From Thalassotalea crassostreae (GTDB lineage Bacteria > Pseudomonadota > Gammaproteobacteria > Enterobacterales > Alteromonadaceae): 64,000 nucleotides of DNA. Below are positions 18,820 to 28,210 of this stretch, piece by piece. The notes beneath the pieces are model-generated. The model was not told the DNA's origin and searched no databases. It saw only the letters and a program-made list of their open reading frames with translations. The stretch's first letter is position 1, and every line of letters starts with the position of its first letter. The stretch is from contig NZ_CP017689.1 of assembly GCF_001831495.1 (NCBI RefSeq), positions 620,001 to 684,000 of the forward strand, read 5' to 3'. Made by a program: the position numbers and the translations under genes.

Positions 18820-19392
18820 ATGACAAGTAAATTTTCAATAAAAAACGGATGGTTAGACGGTACTGCTGAGTTCCCATTTGAAATTAAACCGTCACCACAT
18901 TGCGATAATCGTGAATGTGAAGACATCAGTTTGTTGGTTATTCACAATATTTCACTGCCACCAGGTAAGTTCGGTTCGAACCACATAACCGATCTTTTTC
19001 TTGGTCAGTTAAATCCTGATGAAGATGAATACTTTGCCGACATATATAAGTTAAGAGTATCCGCTCATTGTTTAGTGCGCCGTGACGGCAGTGTGATCCA
19101 ATACGTACCCTTTGATAAACGAGCCTGGCATGCAGGCGTTTCTGATTATTGTGGCAGAGAAAAGTGCAATGATTTTTCCATTGGTATCGAGATGGAAGGC
19201 ACCGATGATATTAACTATACCGATGAACAATATATAACACTGACGCAATTAAGTGACTGTATTATCCAAACCTACCCAGATATAGGCAGTCAAATAACAG
19301 GGCACAGTGATATAGCACCCGGACGTAAAACTGATCCGGGCGCTTCGTTTGAGTGGGATAGATACTTAAAAAGCTTAATGATTAATCGTTAG
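18820..19392 (+). CDS. ampD: 1,6-anhydro-N-acetylmuramyl-L-alanine amidase AmpD
   Basis: 190 residues, against 183 in E. coli. A cytoplasmic zinc amidase that removes the stem peptide from anhydro-muropeptides during cell-wall recycling and so keeps AmpR-type beta-lactamase inducers low. Zinc and catalytic motifs are all present: LLVIHNISLPPG (first His), AHCLVRRDGSVIQYVPFDKR, GIEMEG (Glu) and GHSDIAPGRKTDPG (His and Asp). ampE follows after 214 bases. No chromosomal ampC or ampR is visible in this window. Confidence 0.96.
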   Translation: MTSKFSIKNGWLDGTAEFPFEIKPSPHCDNRECEDISLLVIHNISLPPGKFGSNHITDLFLGQLNPDEDEYFADIYKLRVSAHCLVRRDGSVIQYVPFDKRAWHAGVSDYCGREKCNDFSIGIEMEGTDDINYTDEQYITLTQLSDCIIQTYPDIGSQITGHSDIAPGRKTDPGASFEWDRYLKSLMINR

Positions 19393-19606
19393 CTAGGGTG
19401 GTAGCATTGGCAAAAATACTCTCAGATTGAACCCCGGTTAAAGTTAATGATAGAAAAAAGCTTTGAGATGCCTAAATTTTCTGGCAATCCTAGAGTACTG
19501 GGAGTAATATTTTAATTAAGTCGTTTTTTCCTAAGGCTTTGCTATTTAAGCTTTATTACCTGCGATTCGTAGGAAAGGAATTATTTAACTAATAACAGGA
19601 TCACCG

Positions 19607-20452
19607 ATGAGTCTAATAAGCTTATTAATCGCCCTAAGCTGCGAACGCATGTTGCAATCTAGATTTTGGCGCTTCAATTACTTTTACAGTCACTATATAA
19701 AGTTGGTTCGCTCTTTTGTGTCAAAAGGCGAAATTAGCAAGAACACTGTGAATACATTTTTATTTGCGTTAATACCAGCAATTGTAGTTTGGTTCGTGTT
19801 GTTGATTTTTGATGGTCTATTTATAGAGTTTATCGTCTCGACAGCGATATTAGTGATGTGTATTGGTTGTACAGCAGCTCGTGTATCGTACAAAGCATTT
19901 TTAAATGCGGCGATGCGAGGCGATGAAGTTGCGGTTAGTCATCATCAAATGGAGTTACAACAAGGCCAAGATTTTGAAGGTGAATCGTTTGGTCAAACGT
20001 TAGTATGGCTAAACTACCAATACTACGTAGCAATCATGTTGGTGTTTGTCATAGTTGGAATTGAAGGTGCATTGGTTTACCGAATTCTTGTTGCCTTAGC
20101 TAATGATGCGAAAAACGATGAAGGCGAGTCTTATTTACCGGATACGGCGGTACAGCATGGTCGCCAATTATTATTCTATATCGATTATATTCCTTCCCGT
20201 TTTGCTGCATTTGGTTATATGTTAGTTGGCCACTTTTCTCGAGCATCAACACTATGGTTAGAAGGATTGCTAAATTTCAATATCACACCGAGAAAATACC
20301 TTTGTGAAGTAGCCAAAGAGTCAGAAGAGTACAAAATTGAAGATGGAGACTTAACTGCTGAACCTGCGCTTTTAGTTCGTTTAGCGAAACGTAACGTTTT
20401 ATTGTTATTAGCGTCAATTGCATTTATGACATTAGCGGGTGTGGTTAGTTAA
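19607..20452 (+). CDS. ampE: AmpE, inner-membrane regulator-like protein
   Basis: 281 residues, against 284 in E. coli. A polytopic inner-membrane protein with cobalamin biosynthesis CobD/CbiB-like topology, known with AmpD as part of the beta-lactamase induction locus. The N-terminus SLISLLIALSCERMLQSRFW is family-typical. Four to five membrane segments lie near 46-66, 70-92, 145-165, 198-215 and 262-280. Membership rests on this pattern and its place directly after ampD. The biochemical role is not established for the family. Confidence 0.88.
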   Translation: MSLISLLIALSCERMLQSRFWRFNYFYSHYIKLVRSFVSKGEISKNTVNTFLFALIPAIVVWFVLLIFDGLFIEFIVSTAILVMCIGCTAARVSYKAFLNAAMRGDEVAVSHHQMELQQGQDFEGESFGQTLVWLNYQYYVAIMLVFVIVGIEGALVYRILVALANDAKNDEGESYLPDTAVQHGRQLLFYIDYIPSRFAAFGYMLVGHFSRASTLWLEGLLNFNITPRKYLCEVAKESEEYKIEDGDLTAEPALLVRLAKRNVLLLLASIAFMTLAGVVS

Positions 20453-20530
20453 TTTAATTCTTTAAGTTAATTCTTTAATTTGGCTCTTTAATTTAGCTCT
20501 ATCCCCACTTTATAAAAGCTAAAAATCCTT

Positions 20531-20562
20531 AAAGCCTGTAATTTAAGTTACGGGCTTTTTTG
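20531..20562 (+). terminator. Terminator after ampE
   Basis: AAGCCTGTAA pairs with TTACGGGCTT (20532-20557, one G-U pair), followed by TTTTTT. Confidence 0.85.
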
Positions 20563-20624
20563 TGCATGTTTTTTAATTCTATATCTATTTTAACCATTGG
20601 AAAAACCACTAAAGGAAATTATTA

Positions 20625-20639
20625 ATTGGTAAGACCAAT
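20625..20639. promoter_or_regulatory. PdhR operator 1
   Basis: ATTGGTAAGACCAAT is a perfect match to the known PdhR box ATTGGTnnnACCAAT, a 15-base palindrome. It lies 180 bases before the chosen pdhR start and supports pyruvate-responsive autoregulation of the pdh operon. Confidence 0.85.
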
Positions 20640-20752
20640 CTGTATTTTGGAACATTTTTTTATCAATTGTTAATTTGTCATTCATATCTTGTGAATCATC
20701 AAAATTTTACTTTTGTAAAATTATCTGTTAGTTTAGCTTGAGTTTTTGATTA

Positions 20753-20767
20753 ATTGGTAAGACCATT
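20753..20767. promoter_or_regulatory. PdhR operator 2
   Basis: ATTGGTAAGACCATT differs from the perfect box by one base and stands 38 bases before the TTG start of pdhR, where it could block the promoter or start site. Between the two boxes is the dyad ATTTTAC/GTAAAAT (20704-20721). I cannot assign the -35/-10 elements confidently. Confidence 0.8.
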
Positions 20768-20804
20768 TTACCGTAAACTTTCCTTTTTAAATAAGAGAAT
20801 TGTT

Positions 20805-21578
20805 TTGGCATTTAAAAAAATTCAACAAGCAAAACTATCTGATGTAATTATGCATCAATTAGAAACCATGATACTTGAAGGCACGTTAAAGCCTGGGCAA
20901 AAACTATTGCCAGAGCGCGAACTTGCCGAACAATTTGAAGTATCGAGACCTAGTTTACGCGAAGCGATACAAAAACTAGAGACTAAAGGTTTAGTACATC
21001 GCAAGCAGGGTGGTGGAACGTTTGTACAGGAAAAACTGCTTTCAGGTTTTTCAGACCCTTTGTTTGCATTAATGGCGAGTAAAGATGAATCACAATTTGA
21101 TTTATTAGAATTTCGTCACGGTGTTCAAGGTATGGCTGCGTATTATGCAGCGATGCGAGGCACCAAAAATGATTTTGAAGTTATCAATCAAAAATATGAA
21201 GCGATTGAAGTCGCTCAAATTGAGAACACCAAAATCAGTGAAAATTTCCGCCGTGAAGCGGAAACGGTTTTTGATTTTTATCTGGCCATCTGTGAAGCGT
21301 CGCACAATGCAGTAATTTTGCATTTAGCGCGAGCAATGTCAGAGCTATTAATTGAAAACATAGAAAAGAATTTACAAGTACTTTCCAAACGTCCTGAAGT
21401 ACCAGGACGTATTGCTCATTATAGAAAGCAATTAATGGAATGTATTTTAAGTGGTGAACCGAATAAAGCATGGGGCGCAAGTCATAAAAACCTCGCTTAT
21501 ATCGAAGAAGTTATGCTTAAGCTGGGTAAAGAAAATACCCGTGTAACTCGTTCACTAAGACGCTTTCAATCGGTATAG
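20805..21578 (+). CDS. pdhR: Pyruvate dehydrogenase complex repressor PdhR (GntR/FadR family)
   Basis: 257 residues, against 254 in E. coli. In the family, PdhR represses aceEF-lpd and respiratory genes and is released by pyruvate. I set a TTG start at 20805 (LAFKKIQQAKLSDVI, read as Met), which aligns with the E. coli N-terminus and has AAGAGA just upstream. The longer frame from 20754 begins with a TTG inside the PdhR operator and is rejected. The winged HTH ELAEQFEVSRPSLREAIQKL and QGGGTFVQ, and an FCD effector domain (about 90-235), are clear. It is followed by aceE after 159 bases. Confidence 0.95.
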   Translation: MAFKKIQQAKLSDVIMHQLETMILEGTLKPGQKLLPERELAEQFEVSRPSLREAIQKLETKGLVHRKQGGGTFVQEKLLSGFSDPLFALMASKDESQFDLLEFRHGVQGMAAYYAAMRGTKNDFEVINQKYEAIEVAQIENTKISENFRREAETVFDFYLAICEASHNAVILHLARAMSELLIENIEKNLQVLSKRPEVPGRIAHYRKQLMECILSGEPNKAWGASHKNLAYIEEVMLKLGKENTRVTRSLRRFQSV

Positions 21579-21737
21579 AAGTCGTTTTATAAGCATTATA
21601 AAACAAACTGAAATATCGTTAAGCGCAATAAAAAGCCTTTTTAAGGCAAAGATAACTGAAGATTGTTTGATTTTTGAACTATCTTTAACACACAAAATTT
21701 TAAATTAATTTGTAGATAACTGGAGTTAATAATCAAC

Positions 21738-24410
21738 ATGACTGATATTCTCAATCACGATATTGATCCACAAGAAACGCAAGAATGGTTAGAGTCTTTA
21801 GAAGCTGTTCTTGAACAAGAAGGTCCGCATCGTGCACACCAATTATTGGAATCACTAATTGATCGCGCTCGCCGCGGTGGTACACATTTACCGTTTGAAG
21901 CAAAAACTGCTTACGTAAATACTATCCCGGTTAACCAAGAACCGCACATGCCAGCTGACCAAACAATTGAAGCGCGCATCCGTGCTGCAATTCGTTGGAA
22001 CGCATTAGTATTAGTATTACGAGCGTCTAAAAAAGATTTAGAGCTTGGTGGTCACATCGGTTCTTTCGCGTCTTCGGCAATGCTTTATGATGTAGGTTTT
22101 AACCACTTCTTTAAAGGTGCTTCTGAAAAAGGCAGTGGCGATTTCATTTTCGCTCAAGGTCATATTTCTCCAGGTATTTATTCTCGCGCTTTCTTAGAAG
22201 GTCGTTTAACTGAAGAACAAATGAACAATTTCCGTCAAGAAGTTGATGGTAACGGTTTATCTTCTTACCCACACCCACACTTAATGCCAGACTTTTGGCA
22301 GTTCCCAACAGTATCTATGGGTCTAGGTCCACTACAAGCTATTTATACAGCTCGTTTCTTAAAGTACTTAACGGATCGTGGTATTAAAGACTGTTCAGGT
22401 CAACGTGTATACTGTTACTTAGGTGATGGTGAAACGGATGAGCCAGAATCATTAGGCGCTATCGGCTTAGCATCTCGTGAAGGTTTAGATAACTTAACGT
22501 TCGTGATCAACTGTAACTTACAACGTCTTGATGGTCCGGTACGTGGTAACGGCAAAATCATCCAAGAACTTGAAGGTACCTTCCGTGGTGCTGGTTGGGA
22601 AGTTGTAAAAGTTATCTGGGGTTCATACTGGGATGCTCTTATCGCTCGTGATACTTCTGGTAAGTTATTACAACTTATGAGTGAAACAGTTGATGGTGAA
22701 TACCAAAACTGTAAAGCGAAAGGTGGTAAGTACACTCGCGAAAACTTCTTTAATAAGTATCCTGAAACTGCAGCACTTGTTGCAAATATGTCAGACGAAG
22801 ACATCTACCGCTTAAACCGTGGTGGTCACGATCCTGTTAAAGTTTACGCGGCATACAAAAAAGCAATGGAAACCAAAGGTCGTCCTACAGTAATCCTTGC
22901 TAAAACAGTTAAAGGTTTTGGTTTAGGTGCATCTGGTGAAGCGTTAAATATTGCTCACAACGTTAAGAAAATGGACGTTGAGTCAATTAAACAATACCGC
23001 GATCGTTTTAACATCCCTGTTAGCGATGAAGATATTGCAGATTTACCATTCTATAAATTCCCTGAAGATAGTGACGAATACAAGTACATGGCAGCACGCC
23101 GTGAAGCACTTGGCGGTTCTTTACCTGCTCGTTTAGAGCAACCTGAAGAAGCATTAGAAATTCCGCAAATGAAAATCTTTGATGCAATCTTAAAAGGTTC
23201 AGGTGAGCGTCAAGTATCATCAACAATGCAATTTGTTCGTGTACTTAACAGCTTATTAAAAGACAAGAAAATCGGTAAACGTATCGTTCCTATCATTCCT
23301 GATGAAGCACGTACATTCGGTATGGAAGGTTTATTCCGTCAAGTTGGTATTTATGCTAACGAAGGTCAAAAATACGTTCCTCAAGATGCTGACCAAGTTG
23401 CTTATTATCGTGAAGATAAAAAAGGCCAAGTATTACAAGAAGGTATTAACGAGCTAGGTGCAATGGCATCATGGGTTGCTTCTGGTACGTCATACTCAAC
23501 TTGTAACGCGACAACTATTCCATTCTACATCTACTACTCAATGTTTGGTTTCCAACGTGTTGGCGATTTAGCATGGGCAGCAGCTGACAGCCAGGCTCGT
23601 GGTTTCCTATTAGGTGCAACTGCAGGTCGTACAACGCTAAATGGTGAAGGTCTACAACACCAAGATGGTCATTCGCATATTCAAGCAAACCTTATTCCAA
23701 ACTGTGTAACTTACGATCCAACGTACGGCTACGAAGTTGCAGTTATTGTTCGTGAAGGTTTACGTAGAATGTACGAAGAAAACGAAAACATCTTCTACTA
23801 CTTAACGTTAATGAATGAGAACTACCAACATCCTGAAATGCCACAAGATGCTGAAGAAGCAATCATTAAAGGTATTTACAAGTTAGAAACTGTTACGCCA
23901 AGCAAAAAAGCAAAAGCTAATGTTCAGCTCATGGGTTCAGGTACTATCTTGCTACAAGTAAGAGAAGCTGCACAGATTCTTGCCAATGACTTTGGTATTT
24001 CTTCTGATGTCTACTCTGTTACTTCATACAATGAATTAGCACGTGAAGGTCAAGAAGTAGCGCGTTACAACATGCTTCACCCTGAAGCAGAGCAAAAAGT
24101 TCCATACATCAGCCAAGTAATTACTAGCGATAATGGTCCTGCGATTTCTGCAACAGATTACGTTAAAGCATACTCTGACCAACTACGAGCGTTCATCGAT
24201 ACTGATTACCGTGTATTAGGTACCGATGGTTTCGGTCGCAGTGATTCACGCGCTAACTTACGTCGTCATTTCGAAGTTGATCACAACTACATTGTTGTTG
24301 CTTCACTTTACGAATTGGCACAGCGTGGCGAAATCAAAATGGCTGTAGTTACTAAAGCAATTAAAGACTTTGGTATCGACGCAGATAAAATTAACCCGCT
24401 ATACGCATAA
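21738..24410 (+). CDS. aceE: Pyruvate dehydrogenase E1 component (homodimeric)
   Basis: 890 residues, against 887 in E. coli. A thiamine-diphosphate-dependent enzyme that decarboxylates pyruvate and acetylates the lipoyl group of AceF. The TPP motif CYLGDGETDEPESLGAIG...NCNLQ lies near 228-262. The active-site GHIGSFASSAMLYDVG and the HSHIQANLIPN segment in the C-terminal part are also present. The N-terminus DPQETQEWLESLEAVLEQEG is the E2-binding region. It is the first enzyme gene of the pdh operon; aceF starts 22 bases after the stop. Codon use is strongly biased, as expected for high expression. Confidence 0.98.
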   Translation: MTDILNHDIDPQETQEWLESLEAVLEQEGPHRAHQLLESLIDRARRGGTHLPFEAKTAYVNTIPVNQEPHMPADQTIEARIRAAIRWNALVLVLRASKKDLELGGHIGSFASSAMLYDVGFNHFFKGASEKGSGDFIFAQGHISPGIYSRAFLEGRLTEEQMNNFRQEVDGNGLSSYPHPHLMPDFWQFPTVSMGLGPLQAIYTARFLKYLTDRGIKDCSGQRVYCYLGDGETDEPESLGAIGLASREGLDNLTFVINCNLQRLDGPVRGNGKIIQELEGTFRGAGWEVVKVIWGSYWDALIARDTSGKLLQLMSETVDGEYQNCKAKGGKYTRENFFNKYPETAALVANMSDEDIYRLNRGGHDPVKVYAAYKKAMETKGRPTVILAKTVKGFGLGASGEALNIAHNVKKMDVESIKQYRDRFNIPVSDEDIADLPFYKFPEDSDEYKYMAARREALGGSLPARLEQPEEALEIPQMKIFDAILKGSGERQVSSTMQFVRVLNSLLKDKKIGKRIVPIIPDEARTFGMEGLFRQVGIYANEGQKYVPQDADQVAYYREDKKGQVLQEGINELGAMASWVASGTSYSTCNATTIPFYIYYSMFGFQRVGDLAWAAADSQARGFLLGATAGRTTLNGEGLQHQDGHSHIQANLIPNCVTYDPTYGYEVAVIVREGLRRMYEENENIFYYLTLMNENYQHPEMPQDAEEAIIKGIYKLETVTPSKKAKANVQLMGSGTILLQVREAAQILANDFGISSDVYSVTSYNELAREGQEVARYNMLHPEAEQKVPYISQVITSDNGPAISATDYVKAYSDQLRAFIDTDYRVLGTDGFGRSDSRANLRRHFEVDHNYIVVASLYELAQRGEIKMAVVTKAIKDFGIDADKINPLYA

Positions 24411-24432
24411 TTGACTGGAAAGGAAAATACAG

Positions 24433-26109
24433 ATGTCTGATATTAAACAAGTTCTAGTCCCTGATGTAGGTGGCGATGAAGTAGAAATCATTGAATTATG
24501 TGTTGCCGTTGGTGACACTGTAGAAGCTGAAGATGCACTAGTTAGTGTTGAAACTGACAAAGCGTCAATGGATATTCCTGCACCATTTGCAGGAACTATC
24601 ACTGAAATTAAAGTTGCTGTTGGCGATAAAATTAATGAAGGTGATTTGGTTGTTATGATTGAAGCTGCTGGCGATGATGCGCCAGCTGCTGAAGCAGAAG
24701 CACCTGCTGCACCAGTTGCAGAAGAACCAGCTCCAGTTGTTGAAGCAGCTCCTGTTGTTGAAGCAGCCCCTGCGGCGGCTCCTGCAGCAGCTAGCGCTGT
24801 TATTGAAGTTGTTGTACCTGATATTGGCGAAGATGGCGAAGTTGACGTTATCGAAGTATTAGTTGCAGCAGGCGACGTCATTGAAGCAGAAGATGGTTTA
24901 ATTACTTTAGAAACTGACAAAGCTACTATGGATGTACCATGTCCAGAAGCCGGTACCGTTGTTGAAGTTAACGTTGCCGCTGGTGATAAAGTTAAGCAGG
25001 GCAGTTTAGTTGTCATGCTTGAAACTTCAGCTGGCGCTGCGGCTCCAGCACCAGTTGCCGAAGCTCCTGCTGCACCAGCACCAGCAAAAGAAGCGACTGT
25101 TGTTGCTCCTGCTGCACCTGCTGCACCAAAGGCTGCGCCTGTACCACATCACCCAAGTGCCGGTACTAAACAAAGCCAAGGTAGTATTTATGCTTCACCA
25201 TCTATTCGCCGTATTGCACGCGAATTTGGCGTTGACTTAACTCTTGTTAAAGGTACTGGTAACAAAGGGCGTATCTTAAAAGAAGATGTTCAGTCTTATG
25301 TTAAATACGAATTATCTCGTCCTAAAGCAACAGCGAATACATCTGTTGCTGGCGGTGAAGGTGGTTTACAAGTTGTAAGTGCTAAAGCGATTGATTTCTC
25401 TAAATTTGGTGAAATCGAAACTAAACCACTAAGTCGTATTCAAAAGATTTCAGGTCCATTCTTACACCGTAACTGGGTAACTATTCCACACGTTACACAA
25501 TTTGATGAAGCTGATATCACCAACGTTGAAGCATTCCGTAAAGAGCAAAACGTTCTTGCTGAAAAGCGTAAGCTTGGTTTTAAGATCACGCCTCTAGTAT
25601 TTATCTTGAAAGCTGCAGCTGCGGCACTTGAAGAGTTCCCAGTATTTAACTCAAGTTTGAGTGAAGATGGTGAGAGTCTGATCCTGAAGAAATACATCAA
25701 CATTGGTGTTGCTGTAGATACGCCAAATGGCCTAGTTGTTCCTGTTGTTAAAGATGTGAACAAGAAAGGCATTTACGAGCTATCAAAAGAATTATTAGAA
25801 ATTTCAATGAAAGCTCGTGACGGTAAGTTAACTGCTCAAGATATGCAAGGTGGCTGTTTTACCATTTCATCTCTTGGTGGTATCGGTGGTACGGCATTTA
25901 CGCCAATCGTTAACGCGCCAGAGGTTGCTATTTTAGGTGTTTCTAAATCTGAAATGAAACCTAAGTGGAACGGTAAAGATTTTGAGCCTAAACTAATGTT
26001 GCCACTATCAATGTCTTACGATCATCGCGTAATTGACGGTGCTTTAGCAGCACGCTTCACTGTCTACTTATCATCGATGATGACGGATATTCGTCAACTC
26101 ATTTTATAG
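24433..26109 (+). CDS. aceF: Pyruvate dehydrogenase E2, dihydrolipoyl acetyltransferase (two lipoyl domains)
   Basis: 558 residues, shorter than E. coli AceF (630) because there are two lipoyl domains instead of three. Lipoyl domain 1 spans about 3-75 with the modified lysine at K43 (ETDKAS). Domain 2 spans about 118-195 (LETDKAT). Ala/Pro/Glu-rich flexible linkers join them. The peripheral subunit-binding domain is at about 252-290 ([20 protein letters not shown]) and the catalytic CoA-acetyltransferase domain at about 325-558, with active-site [10 protein letters not shown]. It forms the core of the pyruvate dehydrogenase complex. SD AGGAAA precedes the start. Confidence 0.98.
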   Translation: MSDIKQVLVPDVGGDEVEIIELCVAVGDTVEAEDALVSVETDKASMDIPAPFAGTITEIKVAVGDKINEGDLVVMIEAAGDDAPAAEAEAPAAPVAEEPAPVVEAAPVVEAAPAAAPAAASAVIEVVVPDIGEDGEVDVIEVLVAAGDVIEAEDGLITLETDKATMDVPCPEAGTVVEVNVAAGDKVKQGSLVVMLETSAGAAAPAPVAEAPAAPAPAKEATVVAPAAPAAPKAAPVPHHPSAGTKQSQGSIYASPSIRRIAREFGVDLTLVKGTGNKGRILKEDVQSYVKYELSRPKATANTSVAGGEGGLQVVSAKAIDFSKFGEIETKPLSRIQKISGPFLHRNWVTIPHVTQFDEADITNVEAFRKEQNVLAEKRKLGFKITPLVFILKAAAAALEEFPVFNSSLSEDGESLILKKYINIGVAVDTPNGLVVPVVKDVNKKGIYELSKELLEISMKARDGKLTAQDMQGGCFTISSLGGIGGTAFTPIVNAPEVAILGVSKSEMKPKWNGKDFEPKLMLPLSMSYDHRVIDGALAARFTVYLSSMMTDIRQLIL

Positions 26110-26439
26110 TTGATAAAGACAATGCGGGTAAAAGGATTTATCCGCAATTAAAGTTCTAATTTGAGTCTACTGTATTCGCTTTTTTAAGCGACTGTGCATT
26201 GAAGATTACAAAGGAGTGAAAATTTAATGCGACTTTAGTGGAATTTGTTCGCTAAAAGTTGGCGATTTATTGTCACACAATGTAAACTTGCGACCGAATT
26301 AGCAAGGCGTTAAAAATTTTGTCTTAGGCATAATTTTTAAATGAACATATTTTTGATGTCAGGCTGCTAACAGCGTGACATTTTATTGGCTAGAGACGAA
26401 TCGTTTTGAAGCCAACTATTTTTTTAATTTGAGGTAAAC
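26110..26439 (+). other. 330-base aceF-lpdA gap with hairpins
   Basis: Contains GCGGGTAAA/TTTATCCGC (26124-26145, no T-run) and TCGCTT/AAGCGA (26176-26191). A three-codon ATG frame (26227-26238) follows AAGGAG at a long spacing. The structure and length suggest partial termination or processing and a separate lpdA promoter, as lpd serves several complexes. I cannot place that promoter. Confidence 0.4.
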
Positions 26440-27870
26440 ATGAGTAACGATATTAAAACTCAAGTCGTAGTTTTAGGTGCTGGCCCTGGTGGTTATTCTG
26501 CAGCTTTTCGTGCTGCTGATCTAGGTTTAGATGTTGTATTAGTAGAAAGCCGCGAAACACTAGGTGGTGTTTGTTTGAACGTTGGTTGTATCCCTTCGAA
26601 AGCATTACTACATGTTGCGAAAGTAATTGATGATGCGGCAGCAATGGCGTCTCACGGTGTTACTTTTGGTACGCCAAAAATTGATTTAGATAAAATCCGT
26701 GACTGGAAAGAGAGCGTTATTGGTCAGTTAACTGGTGGTTTAGGCGGTATGTCTAAAGCGCGTAAAGTTAAAACTGTAACGGGTTACGGTAAATTCACTT
26801 CAGACAAAACTATCGCAGTTGAAGGTGCAGATGGTGTTACTAACATTACTTTTGACAACGCAATTATCGCTGCCGGTTCTTCAGTAATCGATTTACCATT
26901 TATTCCAAACGATGACCCACGTGTTATCGATTCAACTGGTGCTCTTGAGTTACAAGACGTTCCAGAAGAAATGCTTGTTCTTGGTGGTGGTATCATTGGT
27001 CTTGAAATGGGTACGGTATACTCAGCATTAGGTTCTAACGTCTCTGTTGTTGAATTTGCAGACCAATTAGTTCCAGCAGCTGATAAAGACATCGTTAAAG
27101 TTTACACTAACTACAACAAGAAGAAGTTCAACATTATGTTGTCTACTAAAGTTGTTGCAGTTGAAGCAAAAGATGACGGTTTATATGTATCTTTTGAAGG
27201 TAAAAAAGCTCCTGAAGGTCAAGTTCGTTACGACAAGATCTTAGTTGCTGTAGGTCGTAAGCCTAACGGTCACTTAGTTGCTGCTGATAAAGCGGGCGTT
27301 AACGTTGATGAGCGTGGCTTTATCAACGTATCTAACGAATTACGTACTAACGTACCTCACATCTTCGCTATCGGTGATGTTGTTGGTCAACCTATGCTTG
27401 CGCACAAAGCGGTACATGAAGCACATTGTGCTGCTGAAGTTATCTCTGGTAAGAAGCACGTATTTGATCCACGTTGTATTCCTTCAATCGCTTATACTGA
27501 TCCTGAAATGGCTTGGGTTGGTGTTACAGAGCGTGAAGCGAAAGAAGAAGGTTTGAACATTGAAGTTGCTAACTTCCCATGGGCAGCATCTGGTCGTGCT
27601 ATCGCTTCAGCTCGTACTGAAGGTAAAACGAAGATGATCTTCGAAAAAGAAACTGGCCGTGTACTCGGTGGTGCTATTGTTGGTATCAATGCTGGTGAAA
27701 TGCTTGGTGAAATCTGTTTAGCGGTAGAAATGGGCGCTGATGCAGAAGACGTTGGTTTAACTATCCACGCTCACCCAACGCTTAACGAGTCAATCGGCTT
27801 AGCAGCGGAAATCTTTGAAGGTTCAATTACCGACTTACCTAACGCAAAAGCCGTTAAGAAGAAAAAGTAA
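26440..27870 (+). CDS. lpdA: Dihydrolipoyl dehydrogenase (E3)
   Basis: 476 residues, against 474 in E. coli. An FAD/NAD disulfide oxidoreductase that reoxidises dihydrolipoyl groups of the pyruvate and 2-oxoglutarate dehydrogenase complexes and the glycine cleavage system. Motifs: FAD site VVLGAGPGGYSAAFRAADLG, redox disulfide GGVCLNVGCIPSKALL, NAD site LVLGGGIIGLEMGTVYSALG, second FAD motif IFAIGDVVGQPMLAHKA and catalytic base HAHPTLNES. SD GAGG precedes the start. A strong terminator follows. Confidence 0.98.
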   Translation: MSNDIKTQVVVLGAGPGGYSAAFRAADLGLDVVLVESRETLGGVCLNVGCIPSKALLHVAKVIDDAAAMASHGVTFGTPKIDLDKIRDWKESVIGQLTGGLGGMSKARKVKTVTGYGKFTSDKTIAVEGADGVTNITFDNAIIAAGSSVIDLPFIPNDDPRVIDSTGALELQDVPEEMLVLGGGIIGLEMGTVYSALGSNVSVVEFADQLVPAADKDIVKVYTNYNKKKFNIMLSTKVVAVEAKDDGLYVSFEGKKAPEGQVRYDKILVAVGRKPNGHLVAADKAGVNVDERGFINVSNELRTNVPHIFAIGDVVGQPMLAHKAVHEAHCAAEVISGKKHVFDPRCIPSIAYTDPEMAWVGVTEREAKEEGLNIEVANFPWAASGRAIASARTEGKTKMIFEKETGRVLGGAIVGINAGEMLGEICLAVEMGADAEDVGLTIHAHPTLNESIGLAAEIFEGSITDLPNAKAVKKKK

Positions 27871-27890
27871 AAACTTTTCAAACGAATATT

Positions 27891-27920
27891 AAAAACGCCA
27901 GCATCTGCTGGCGTTTTTGT
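27891..27920 (+). terminator. Terminator after lpdA
   Basis: The long perfect stem AAAAACGCCAGCA/TGCTGGCGTTTTT (27891-27917) has a T-rich tail. Confidence 0.95.
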
Positions 27921-27980
27921 TTTTAGAATTTAATCTATCGATAAATAGCTTTGTAACACCCACTAAAGTAAAAAAGATGT

Positions 27981-28146
27981 ACCGTCATTCCATCGTGCTT
28001 TTGGATGGAACCTCCTGCAGCGTGCTGTGGCTATGTAAATTGGTGGTACAAACCTAAAGCCGTCCATGGCGGTTTGCATACTTTCATCCTTCACTACCGA
28101 AACTACAACATCCATGTTGTTTCGGCATACCCCACATCCTGTGGGG
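27981..28146. repeat. Cluster of short palindromes between lpdA and acnB
   Basis: Four dyads in 166 bases: TTCCATC/GATGGAA (27988-28010), CCGTCCATGGCGG (28060-28072), CCGAA..ACAACA/TGTTGT..TTCGG (28097-28125) and CCCCAC/GTGGGG (28130-28146). Words such as TCCATG and GCGTGCTGTG recur. This looks like a composite extragenic palindromic repeat in the convergent lpdA-acnB region. There is no ORF in the gap (27871-28210). Confidence 0.7.
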
Positions 28147-28178
28147 CAAAAAAAGGGTTACCGAAGTAACCCTTTTTT
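28147..28178. terminator. Terminator for acnB (bidirectional)
   Basis: The perfect stem AAAGGGTTA/TAACCCTTT has A-runs on one side and T-runs on the other, 33 bases past the acnB stop on the minus strand. Confidence 0.9.
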
Positions 28179-28210
28179 CTATTCAACTTTAATATCTAAA
28201 GTATCAGCGT

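Noticed and set aside
24399..25016. 205-codon minus-strand frame over aceF, Ser/Thr/Ala rich
   Set aside because: It is the antisense image of the Ala/Pro/Glu-rich lipoyl linkers of AceF; low complexity explains the open frame.
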